Of a DNA stretch of 64,000 nt, positions 49,565 through 57,806 are shown one piece after another. The notes beneath the pieces were generated by a model. The model was not told the origin of the DNA, searched no databases, and saw only the letters and a list, made by a program, of their open reading frames with translations. Position 1 is the stretch's first letter. The number at the start of each line of letters is the position of its first letter. The position numbers and the translations under genes were made by a program. Source of the DNA: Shimia_B sp038525525 (GTDB taxonomy: Bacteria > Pseudomonadota > Alphaproteobacteria > Rhodobacterales > Rhodobacteraceae); NCBI GenBank assembly GCA_038525525.1, contig JBCBHO010000002.1, forward strand, positions 496,001 through 560,000, given 5' to 3'.

Positions 49565-51430
49565 TCAGCGTTGGAGGTGCACGACGCCTGCGAAGGGGCT
49601 CTCCTCCGGTTGCGCGTAGCCGAGGGGCGTCAGCAGCTCTCGCGCCTTCCCCGCCTCCATCTGGTCAAGCAGGGCACGGATGCCGAGCAGGATGTGGCTC
49701 GGTCGCGCCTCGCCCACTTCGACCGCACCGGCAAGCATCTCCGCGCTCACGCGCGGGTCGTTCACATGCAGGACATCCGGCCGGCAGGCGCTCAGCATCG
49801 CGTTGAGACCGGACGACCTCTGTCGAGGGTCCTCGGCATTGAAGAGCGGCGTGTCCGACAGCTTGAGCCGGTCTTCGGGGAGCGGGGCATTCAGGCCCCA
49901 TGTGATCTTGCAAAAGGCGCGGAGCACGTCCTTTTCCTCCTGCGCGACCACCTGCGACTTGGCGCATTCGCGCGCGACGAGAAGCGGGAGGAAGCCCGCC
50001 CCTGCCCCGATCTCGAGGTAGCGCCCGGCATCGCCCACCAGCCGCGCCAGGTGCCGCCCAAGGTTGCGCTCGAATTTCCCATCCTGGATCGTTTGGAGCG
50101 CCAGCGGCGCGAAGACCCGGGGATCCGCCGGCACCTTGATCCCGCGGTTCTCGATGACGGCAATGGCAGGCGACCCGGAGAGATCAATATGCCCCTGCAC
50201 GTAGGGGTCGCCGTTGCGCCCCCATTCGGGATGCGCCTTGTTGCGTCGGTCCGCCTTGGTCTTCTCGTTGCGCTTCTTCTCCACGTCCGACATGAGCGCC
50301 GCGATTTTCTCGGGGTCGCGGGCCTGGGGCGGCTTTGCGACCACCTCCGTAATCGGGACCTTCGAGGCTTCTTTGAGATCGGCCACCATGTCGGCGTAAG
50401 CCTGCGTGGACTTGAAGCTCTCGAGCCGTGCTTCGACGTTTTCGATTGCCGTGCTGTGCAGATTGTTCAGCACCGGATCGGTGAGCAGAAGATCGAAGAT
50501 CTCCTTGCGCCGCTCCGCGTGCCGCAGGGCGCTGTCATCAAAGACCTCGTTGCGGTCCTGCAAGGACCAGTAATCCGAGTTGTACTTGTCTTTCTTGAGG
50601 TTCACGTTGCCGCGGAACTTCCGGATCGCGTAGCTGTCGATGGATTTGACGGCGTAGTGGTTCATCTGCGTCCAGTCGTAGCCCACCGTGCGGACGATCG
50701 AGCGCCATCCGCGAAATTTGAAGTAGTCCTCCATCGGGCGACCGGAGCCATTTAGCCAGCGCACCGTATCGGGGAAATCCGTTTCCAGATGCTTCTTCTT
50801 GATCCGCGGGCGGTGGATGCCGAGGACCCAGTATTCCGGGTCGAACGCGAAAAGCGTCTTCACGCCCCAGCCCTTGTTCCACATCGGCGGCGCGGCGTAG
50901 GTGTATTGCTCTGTCACGGGCGCGCGCGACCAGTCATGCACGCCGCCGGAGCCGAAGATGCGCCATGTGACGACAATCCCGTTGGCCCCGAGGGCCTTGG
51001 CCTCCGAGATCATGCCATCGAGAGATCCGTCGCCATGCTTGATGCACAGAAATTCGTCCGCATCGAACACGAGGACCCAGTCGCTGCCGGTGACGACGGG
51101 CTCCTCCTGCGCGTATTTGAGCGCCGAGGGCTGGGGCCGGCGCCCTTCGGGGATGTCGTTGCGGCGGTGATGCACGAGGCCAAGCTCTTCCAGACGGATG
51201 AGCATGTCATCGGTGCCGTCCGAGCAATCATTGGTGAAGACGACGATGTCGGTGAACCCGACCGCCAGGTGGTGCGCCACCCATTCCAGCACGAAGGGCC
51301 CCTCGTCCTTCATCATCGACACCGCCGTCACGCGGCCATGGGGAGACGCGTGCTGCTTCAGCGGAAACGGAACCGTCCCGAAAATCTCGGAATAGTCGCC
51401 CGTGCATGAGGCTTCGCCGTCTTTTGACAT
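49565..51430 (-). CDS. fusion: GT2_4 glycosyltransferase + FkbM-like methyltransferase domain
   Basis: A 621-residue protein. Residues about 35-300 are a GT2_4 glycosyltransferase (VSMMKDEGPFVLEWVAHHLAVGF, then DADEF at 123-127). A charged helical linker (about 330-400) leads to a C-terminal Rossmann-type domain with the SAM-loop motif EIGAGAGF at 473-480. That domain shares FKVP/IKVP, QDGKYERK/QDGKFERN and ILEMGAGLGF/YLEIGAGAGF with the separate methyltransferase at 53890, so the two are probably related copies. The N-terminal half resembles the gene at 34515. ATG at 51430 with weak ribosome site. Likely adds and methylates one sugar in a surface glycan; the reaction is inference. Confidence 0.8.
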   Translation of the reverse strand: MSKDGEASCTGDYSEIFGTVPFPLKQHASPHGRVTAVSMMKDEGPFVLEWVAHHLAVGFTDIVVFTNDCSDGTDDMLIRLEELGLVHHRRNDIPEGRRPQPSALKYAQEEPVVTGSDWVLVFDADEFLCIKHGDGSLDGMISEAKALGANGIVVTWRIFGSGGVHDWSRAPVTEQYTYAAPPMWNKGWGVKTLFAFDPEYWVLGIHRPRIKKKHLETDFPDTVRWLNGSGRPMEDYFKFRGWRSIVRTVGYDWTQMNHYAVKSIDSYAIRKFRGNVNLKKDKYNSDYWSLQDRNEVFDDSALRHAERRKEIFDLLLTDPVLNNLHSTAIENVEARLESFKSTQAYADMVADLKEASKVPITEVVAKPPQARDPEKIAALMSDVEKKRNEKTKADRRNKAHPEWGRNGDPYVQGHIDLSGSPAIAVIENRGIKVPADPRVFAPLALQTIQDGKFERNLGRHLARLVGDAGRYLEIGAGAGFLPLLVARECAKSQVVAQEEKDVLRAFCKITWGLNAPLPEDRLKLSDTPLFNAEDPRQRSSGLNAMLSACRPDVLHVNDPRVSAEMLAGAVEVGEARPSHILLGIRALLDQMEAGKARELLTPLGYAQPEESPFAGVVHLQR

Positions 51431-51647
51431 AAGCTTCTGTTTTGCCTGCAAAAATTGTGCGCTTTGCCACGCCTTGCCCGTGAGACACGTACCATGGCGG
51501 GCGCGCGATCGGCAAGGACCTCGCCCACAGGTCAGCCCCGGGTGATTTATCCCTCGACCGCAGGGGGCTTGCCGTGACAAAACCGTGCCAACGCGAGGGT
51601 ATCCAGCCAAAAAGAGCGAAGGAGCGCGGCGTTGGGGAAGATGCAGG

Positions 51648-52973
51648 GTGGCTGATCAAAGGCGAAACGTGCTCCTCGTCAGTTTCGACGACTGCATTTC
51701 CTATTGGCCCTACAAGACCGCCTTCAACGAGCCGCTCCAGACGCCAAACCTCGACCGGATCTGCGCGCAATCCTCCGTCTTCCACGCCGCCTATTGCCAA
51801 GCCCCGATCTGCGGCCCCTCCCGGGCCAGCTTCATGTCCGGGCGCACGCCCCATCAGCTGGGCATCCACGACAACGCCGTCACGCTTTTCGACCGGCTCG
51901 CGCCTGCCGACATCTGGCCAAGCTCATTCAAGGCCGCGGGCTATTTCTGTTCTTCCGGGGGAAAGGTCTATCACACAGGTAACGGCATGTTGCCCGGGCC
52001 GCTGCACCGGCAGCTTTACTCGGACCGTCGAAAACGCTTCAGCGGAGACATGCGCATCCCCAAGGAGCTCGAGCTGAAGAGCTACGGCGGAAATCGCAAG
52101 GGGTGGGCCACGACCGATCCAAAGGACGACGTGACCTTCTACGACCACGAAGCCGCGACCTCGGCGATCGAGTTTCTCGAAGGCTATGACGCGGACGCGC
52201 CATTTTATCGCGAAATCGGCTTCTTCAGCCCGCACGGGCCGCACGTGACCCCGGCACGCTTCAAGGAGATGTACGACGAAGACAATTTCCAGCCGCCGCC
52301 GGACTGGGACGAGGGATTTGACGAGAACGCGTTCAGCAACGAGCACATGGAGCAGAACGAGTTTCTCCGGAAGGGCGACAGGTCCTGGTGGCGCAAGAGT
52401 GTCCGAAACTATTTCTCGGCGCTCAGCCACGGAGACTACCAGTTTGGGCGGGTCTGGGATGCATTGCGCGCGTCACGGCACGCCGACAATACGGTGGTCA
52501 TCATTCTTTCCGACCATGGCTTCCATCTCGGCAACCGAAATCTCTACCGGAAGACGACGCTCTGGGAGCAGGTGGCGCGCGTCCCGCTGATCGTGTTCGA
52601 TCCCGCGCGCGGCGCAGCGCAGGACATCTCCGATCCGGTGGCCCTTCTCGACGTCGGCCCCACCGTGCTCGACCTCGCGGGGCTTCCGCCCGTCGAGACG
52701 CCCGCATCGGGGCGGTCGCTTGTCCCCCTGCTCGAAGGGGCCCGGGACGCGGCGCGCGTCGTCCCCACCTTCCACCGCGCAAGCGCCTCCATCCGGCAGG
52801 GCGCGCACCGCCTCATCCTCTATGGAGACGGCACGACGCAACTCTTCGATCTGGAGGAGGACTTTTGGCAGCTCCGTGACCTCGGCGCGGCGCACCCGGC
52901 GCACGCGCCCATGATGGCGGCCCTGAAAGCCTCCTGCGAGGCGCATGCCTTCCCATGGCCGGACGCCGCATGA
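51648..52973 (+). CDS. sulfatase, iduronate-2-sulfatase-like, apparently cytoplasmic
   Basis: A 441-residue alkaline-phosphatase-fold sulfatase. The metal-binding VSFDD near the start, the formylglycine motif C-G-P-S-R at residues 55-59 (Cys55) and the C-terminal ILSDHGFHLGNRNLYRKTTLWEQVARVPL fit type I sulfatases of the iduronate-sulfatase group. There is no signal peptide, from either the GTG at 51648 (GGGGAAG upstream) or the GTG at 51585. It removes sulfate from a glycan or small ester. No formylglycine-generating enzyme gene is in the window. It lies among glycan genes that also include a sulfotransferase. Confidence 0.88.
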   Translation: MADQRRNVLLVSFDDCISYWPYKTAFNEPLQTPNLDRICAQSSVFHAAYCQAPICGPSRASFMSGRTPHQLGIHDNAVTLFDRLAPADIWPSSFKAAGYFCSSGGKVYHTGNGMLPGPLHRQLYSDRRKRFSGDMRIPKELELKSYGGNRKGWATTDPKDDVTFYDHEAATSAIEFLEGYDADAPFYREIGFFSPHGPHVTPARFKEMYDEDNFQPPPDWDEGFDENAFSNEHMEQNEFLRKGDRSWWRKSVRNYFSALSHGDYQFGRVWDALRASRHADNTVVIILSDHGFHLGNRNLYRKTTLWEQVARVPLIVFDPARGAAQDISDPVALLDVGPTVLDLAGLPPVETPASGRSLVPLLEGARDAARVVPTFHRASASIRQGAHRLILYGDGTTQLFDLEEDFWQLRDLGAAHPAHAPMMAALKASCEAHAFPWPDAA

Positions 52974-53002
52974 GACGGCACGGGCGCAAAGGATACTGAC
53001 GC

Positions 53003-53893
53003 GTGGACCCCTTCAAAGAGACGCTCGGCGTGATGACCATGGTCTACCAGGACTACTTCTTCCTGGAGCGCTGGTATCGCTATTACGGCGCGCAGGTCGG
53101 CCCGCAAAACCTCTTCATCTACAGCCATGGCGGCGATCCGAAACACAAGGAGATCGCGCCAGAGGCCAACGTGATCAATGTCCCCCGCGACCCCGGCATG
53201 GTGAAGCTCGAGCGGCGGCGCTGGCGGATGCAGGGCTACGCCGCGTCTGGGCTTCTGGACTTCTACAATTGGATGATCGTGGGAGACGTGGACGAGATCG
53301 TCATCGTTGATCCCACCCGGGCCGAAGGCCTCTGCGCCTATCTCGCTGGGACCTTTCCCGACAAGAGCGCCGCGCCCCTGAACATCTCACCACTAGGGAT
53401 CGAGATCATCCATCTCCCGGAAAAGGAGCCGCTTCCCCTCGAGGACGCGGCGACGATCCTGTCCCGGCGCCAGCATTTCAAGGTGAGCCGGTCCTATTCG
53501 AAGCCATGCCTCGTCGGGCAGCCCGCGATCTTTGCACCGGGCGGGCATCGCAACAATGGCGGGCCAAGGCACCTGAGCGACGACCTCTTCCTGCTTCACC
53601 TGAGATTTGTCGATTTCGGCATGCTCGAAGCGCGGATCGAAAAGCGCCGGGCCATGCTCGACCGCGCGCAGGCCGAGAATGCGCAGTACGAGAAGGCCCA
53701 TGTGTGGGACAGCACCATGCGGGAATATCAAGGTTTCGCGGGGCTGGACGTCCGCGGCGAGGATGTGACGCTCGCCGCAGAGCGTGCGGCCCTCGGGAAG
53801 CAGTTCGAACGCTACGCCAACCAATACGTGCCGGGCCGAGGAACCTTCGACGCGCTCTACAAGCTTCCTGACCGCTTCAAAAATGTGTTCTAG
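53003..53893 (+). CDS. glycosyltransferase, GT2_4/GT92-like (DVDE motif)
   Basis: A 296-residue protein. MTMVYQDYFFLERWYRYYGAQVG, then a mid-protein WMIVGDVDEIVIV with the DXD-like DVDE, and LSDDLFLLHLRFVDF match the GT2_4/GT92 group, more distantly than the 34515 protein. GTG start at 53003, 29 bases after the sulfatase, so the two are probably co-transcribed. It converges on the methyltransferase gene with a 4-base overlap. Confidence 0.75.
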   Translation: MDPFKETLGVMTMVYQDYFFLERWYRYYGAQVGPQNLFIYSHGGDPKHKEIAPEANVINVPRDPGMVKLERRRWRMQGYAASGLLDFYNWMIVGDVDEIVIVDPTRAEGLCAYLAGTFPDKSAAPLNISPLGIEIIHLPEKEPLPLEDAATILSRRQHFKVSRSYSKPCLVGQPAIFAPGGHRNNGGPRHLSDDLFLLHLRFVDFGMLEARIEKRRAMLDRAQAENAQYEKAHVWDSTMREYQGFAGLDVRGEDVTLAAERAALGKQFERYANQYVPGRGTFDALYKLPDRFKNVF

Positions 53894-54588
53894 GCCGCGG
53901 CCTTTCGCGTGCAGCCCCACACCGTCCGCGAGGATCGCTCGGCATCAGGCTCAAAGCCAGCCGCGCGGAGCAAGCGCTTGCAGCGCTTCATCCCGTCAAT
54001 CCCGTAGCGGTCCGGGTGAAACTCCATGACGACGGTCTCGATCCCCTCGAGCGCTGCACCTTCGAGGAACTCGAGCTCACCGCCCTCGATATCCATCATC
54101 AGGAAGGTCGGCTGGAAGCTCTCCTTGATATGCGCCCAGTCCAACGTCGGGACGTCGACAGCCGGGCGCGGCTTGTCGGGCCGGTCAAAGAGCGACGAGC
54201 CAAGGTAGCAATTGTAGATGTGAAAGCGGACATGCTCGGGCTGATCATCCCCGGTGAGCACGACGTTGTTGCTCACCCGCGCGCGCTCGCCGAGACCGTT
54301 GAGATCGTAGAGCCTTTCGACATGCGGCACGAGGTTCGGGTTCGCCTCGAAGGACCAAAGCTCCACCCCCGGTGTCTTGAAGGCGAGGTATCCGCCCACA
54401 AAGCCGAGGCCGGCGCCCATCTCGAGGATGCGGTCTTCGGGTTTGAGCAGGGCCATCCCGATCTCGAGCTCCTTGCGCTCGTACTTCCCATCCTGGAAGC
54501 GCGACGCACCGGTGCGTTGGGCAAATGGGGAATCCGGGACCTTGAAGCCCTCGAGCTCCGCGATGATTTCGTGCTGGTCTGGCATCAT
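53890..54588 (-). CDS. FkbM-family methyltransferase
   Basis: A 232-residue SAM-dependent methyltransferase: motif I ILEMGAGLGFVGGYLA, then SFEANPNLVPHVERLYDLNGL, VDVPTLDW and MMDIEGGELEFLEGA, the set typical of FkbM proteins that methylate sugars. Its N-terminal 60 residues closely parallel the C-terminal domain of the fusion at 49565. Its start overlaps the sulfotransferase stop as ATGA. Confidence 0.87.
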   Translation of the reverse strand: MMPDQHEIIAELEGFKVPDSPFAQRTGASRFQDGKYERKELEIGMALLKPEDRILEMGAGLGFVGGYLAFKTPGVELWSFEANPNLVPHVERLYDLNGLGERARVSNNVVLTGDDQPEHVRFHIYNCYLGSSLFDRPDKPRPAVDVPTLDWAHIKESFQPTFLMMDIEGGELEFLEGAALEGIETVVMEFHPDRYGIDGMKRCKRLLRAAGFEPDAERSSRTVWGCTRKAAA

Positions 54589-55613
54589 GCCGTCTCGTCC
54601 TCGTCTCTGACCTCGGTCTGATCATCTGCCGGAGCCACGGCAGCCTCTGCAGCCTCGGGACGAAGCCGCTCCGCCATGTCGTGCACAGCCGCCTTGGCAG
54701 CCTGCAACACCGCCTCCCGCTCGGCCGGATCCTTGATCGGCCTGCTCTCCGCTTCGTAGTCGACGTCGTCGTTGAAGAGCGCCTCGAGGTCGTGGCAACA
54801 AAAGGCGCCGAGCGCCCTGTTCTCTTCGCGGTAGCCTTCCTGCAGCGCGCGCCGCTCTTGCGCGGTCAGGATGTCCTTGGATTTGAAGAGATCGGGCCGC
54901 GCGGCTTGTATTGCGGAGATCACCTTGCGCCGGTGCTGCGGCGTAGCGAAATCCTGTTCGGAGAGCGCGATCGCGAGTTCGCGGCATGGCGTGACATTCA
55001 CCGGGTCGCTCAGCCCCTTCGCGCGCGGCAGTTCGCCGAGGCCGAGGAACTGCCAGAAATCTGTGATCACATCACCATCGAGAAGCGTGCCGCGATCATA
55101 GGGTCGGCAGGTGATGCGGACACCCGGGATCCGGCGCTGCACCTCGCGGATGTAGGTCATGTAGTTGCCGCCCCGCCGCCGCGTGGCGATGAACGCCTCG
55201 AGGCTGCCACGGTAGTGCCCGCTCTTAAGCTTCTGCTTGGCCATGGCCTCGAGGAGGAGGTCCTGACGACGAACGTAAACGATGATCTCCGCGGACCCCG
55301 CCCAGTCGCCCAGCGCGGTGAAGAGCATCTGCGTCGGGCGTATGCCGTAGCCGATCTCGGTGGAGATCAGAATGCTGGGCTCTTGGGCTCCCGCGATTTC
55401 ACGGTGCAATCTGCGCGTCACGCGATCCGCGGTGCTTCCCCCCTTTGAGAGCTGCATGACGAGACGGTTGTGGTTGATCGCGGCCCGGCAGGTCTTGACG
55501 TAGCGCAGCCCCGCGCCCGCCAGCGCGTCTTCCTCGGCGACGAGCACATTCTGAAGCGATGTGGTGCCCGTCTTCGGGGTGCCGAGGTGAAGGATCAGTC
55601 GCTTCTCCGACAT
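54585..55613 (-). CDS. sulfotransferase-like protein
   Basis: A 342-residue protein. The start RLILHLGTPKTGTTSLQNVL is the PAPS 5'-phosphosulfate loop (P-K-T-G-T-T-S), and ILISTEIGYGIR ... AEIIVYVRRQD includes the 3'-phosphate-binding strand. The C-terminal 60 residues are acidic and Ala-rich. It probably transfers sulfate to the glycan made here. Spaced 6 bases from the upstream gene and overlapping the FkbM gene, so the three form an operon. Confidence 0.8.
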   Translation of the reverse strand: MSEKRLILHLGTPKTGTTSLQNVLVAEEDALAGAGLRYVKTCRAAINHNRLVMQLSKGGSTADRVTRRLHREIAGAQEPSILISTEIGYGIRPTQMLFTALGDWAGSAEIIVYVRRQDLLLEAMAKQKLKSGHYRGSLEAFIATRRRGGNYMTYIREVQRRIPGVRITCRPYDRGTLLDGDVITDFWQFLGLGELPRAKGLSDPVNVTPCRELAIALSEQDFATPQHRRKVISAIQAARPDLFKSKDILTAQERRALQEGYREENRALGAFCCHDLEALFNDDVDYEAESRPIKDPAEREAVLQAAKAAVHDMAERLRPEAAEAAVAPADDQTEVRDEDETA

Positions 55614-55619
55614 CTCGCC

Positions 55620-57632
55620 TTACCCTGCCCGCTCGTTGAGCGCGGGGAGCGCGCCGTCCCGCTGTTGGATGGCGGCCTCGCGGTAGGCCGCGAGTTCTTT
55701 CTCTGTCGGGAGGTCGGGCGCGAAGCTAGCTGGAATGTATCCCTGCGCCGAAAGGGCCGCGAAGGTCGCGGCAAAGTCGAGCTCGCCCACGGCACGGAAA
55801 TCGACGCGGCCCTTGGGATTGAATGACCAGTCCTTTTCCAGCGTATCGATGACATCCACGTCCACGCCGCAGAAGGCCCGGAATTGCGTTTGGTAGTCGC
55901 CGACATTGGCCGATGAACGACGCTTTATCAGCGCAACCCGTCCCCCCTCGGCCATGATGGATGGCACGAGATGGAAGGCGGATCCGTCGAGGCCCACGAT
56001 GCGCCGCGCGGCCCTGTACTTGGCGAGCTGGACGTCGATCGGATGCTCCTGCGGATGGAATATCTCGTAGCCGAGCCGCGCAAGATTGTGCTCGAGGACC
56101 TCCTCTCCGATGACCTGCCCCATCTGGCCCCAAAGCCGGGATCTCGAGATGTAGAGATTATCCCCGCCATCAGCCTCTACGGACGCTGCGAGCCTCCCGC
56201 GGACGAAGGCGCGAAAGGCGGGCGAGCCGTCAAACCTGCCGCCCCAGCCAAAGCCCAGCTCCGGCACGTAAAGATGCTCGATCCGCGCGACCTGATCATG
56301 GGCGACCACCGGGATTGTCACGCCGAGGACGCGGTAAAGGTCGCTGTATTTCTGGAGCTTTTGGCGCTGCGCGGATCCGTGCGCCACGTAGATCAGGCTC
56401 TTGGGTTGCAGCGGCACGTGATCGAGCGCCCAAAGCCGGCTGAGCGCCTCCACGAGGAAATGCCCAAAATGGCCCCGGTAATAGCCCCCGAAGAGATGGG
56501 TGCCCCCGAGCTCGACCGTCTCCGCGGTCTTCGCCAACACGGGCGCCTTGGACTTGAGGCGCGCATCCATCCAGCATTGCGACGTCTCGCACCAGCTCCG
56601 GTTCGCATGGAGGACGCCGAAGGCCGTGGGCGCGCTCTTCTGCAGTGCGGGCACGACGAACGCGCCGGACAGAGAGGCGATCTGTCCGGCATAGGGCGCG
56701 GCGGGGGCAGGGCTCGCGATGGTGATGATATGGTCTTCGAGCGCGGCGATGATTGCGGTCTGACGCTTCACCACGCGGTCCAGATAGCGGTTCATGCGCC
56801 CGTCGCGCGCGCGCCGCGTCTTTGCCGCGTTGATCGCGAGCGCATTGTGCCCGCGTGCCTCGGCCTCTCGAAAGAGCTCCCGAAGCCAGCGCGTCTGGTG
56901 GCGGCGTTCCCGCACGGCCGCATAAAAGCCCGCGCGATCGAAGCGCTGCTCCGCGACCTGCGCGAAAAGCTCTGACAGGACACCCACGTGCTTCAGGACC
57001 CGGATCGCCTGGTGGCCGAAGTGACCGACATGGAGGAATGAGACATGGGGCGCCGCGAGGCGAGCCGCATGGGCCTTGTCTTCCGGCACAAATGGGTCGA
57101 ACGCGATGGTGACGTCGGCGATATCCGGAATGCCCTCCGCAGCGTCCCGGTAATCACCGGCCCAGTCGAACTTCTTTTGCGGGCGGGCATAGCGGCCCTC
57201 GAAAGGCACGAGATCAGGGGCCAGAGAGCTTTGCGGGCTGAAGGCGAGGACCCCTGATCCCGGCACCAGCCTGGCATAGGTCAGCGCGGCATAGCCTCCC
57301 ATGGAGGCCCCGATGAAGAGCACCCGCGAGAAGCCCTCGAAAAGACCCGCCTCGCGCAGCTCCTCGATCAGGCGGGGCGTGTCGGGGTTACGATACCAAT
57401 CCCTGCGCTTGGTGATCAGACCGAGGATGGAATAGCCCTGCTTGGCGACGTTTCCGTAAAACCACGGCTGCGGGATCTCATGCTCGCCCAGCGTCGCCAG
57501 GTTGAAAAAGGTCACGATGAGAATGTCCGAGCGCCGCTCGAACCAAGCATCGACGCGCCCGGCCTGCAGGAAGAAGGCATCCTTGCCGGGAATGTCGCGA
57601 ACGGACCCTATTTCTGGAGGGCGGGTGACCAT
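55620..57632 (-). CDS. fusion: alpha/beta-hydrolase-like domain + GT61-like glycosyltransferase
   Basis: A 670-residue protein. Residues about 35-225 look like an alpha/beta hydrolase with nucleophile elbow GASMGG (Ser110), a possible acid in FDPFVPED (178-185) and His in HVGHFGHQ (201-208). After a helical linker, residues about 330-640 match the DUF563/GT61 family (GGYYRGHFGHFLVEALSRLWAL, NLYISRSRLWGQ, RIVGLDGSAFHL). GT61 enzymes transfer pentoses or similar sugars; the hydrolase part could deacylate or anchor a glycan, which is inference. ATG at 57632. First gene of a three-gene operon; the 174-base space upstream should hold its promoter. Confidence 0.78.
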   Translation of the reverse strand: MVTRPPEIGSVRDIPGKDAFFLQAGRVDAWFERRSDILIVTFFNLATLGEHEIPQPWFYGNVAKQGYSILGLITKRRDWYRNPDTPRLIEELREAGLFEGFSRVLFIGASMGGYAALTYARLVPGSGVLAFSPQSSLAPDLVPFEGRYARPQKKFDWAGDYRDAAEGIPDIADVTIAFDPFVPEDKAHAARLAAPHVSFLHVGHFGHQAIRVLKHVGVLSELFAQVAEQRFDRAGFYAAVRERRHQTRWLRELFREAEARGHNALAINAAKTRRARDGRMNRYLDRVVKRQTAIIAALEDHIITIASPAPAAPYAGQIASLSGAFVVPALQKSAPTAFGVLHANRSWCETSQCWMDARLKSKAPVLAKTAETVELGGTHLFGGYYRGHFGHFLVEALSRLWALDHVPLQPKSLIYVAHGSAQRQKLQKYSDLYRVLGVTIPVVAHDQVARIEHLYVPELGFGWGGRFDGSPAFRAFVRGRLAASVEADGGDNLYISRSRLWGQMGQVIGEEVLEHNLARLGYEIFHPQEHPIDVQLAKYRAARRIVGLDGSAFHLVPSIMAEGGRVALIKRRSSANVGDYQTQFRAFCGVDVDVIDTLEKDWSFNPKGRVDFRAVGELDFAATFAALSAQGYIPASFAPDLPTEKELAAYREAAIQQRDGALPALNERAG

Positions 57633-57806
57633 CGGCCTCTCTGGCGCACTTGGAGTGTTACTGCTGTGTCAGGCGCTTTCTGCGCCGCGTAGATTTTTAT
57701 TTCGTTGAACGCTGAGCGATTTGCCGCGCTGAGGCAAGGGCTCGCGCGGCCGGGCGGCGAAATAGTGAGGAAGTGATCGATTGCTGCATCGGGGCGGGTT
57801 TGGCGC

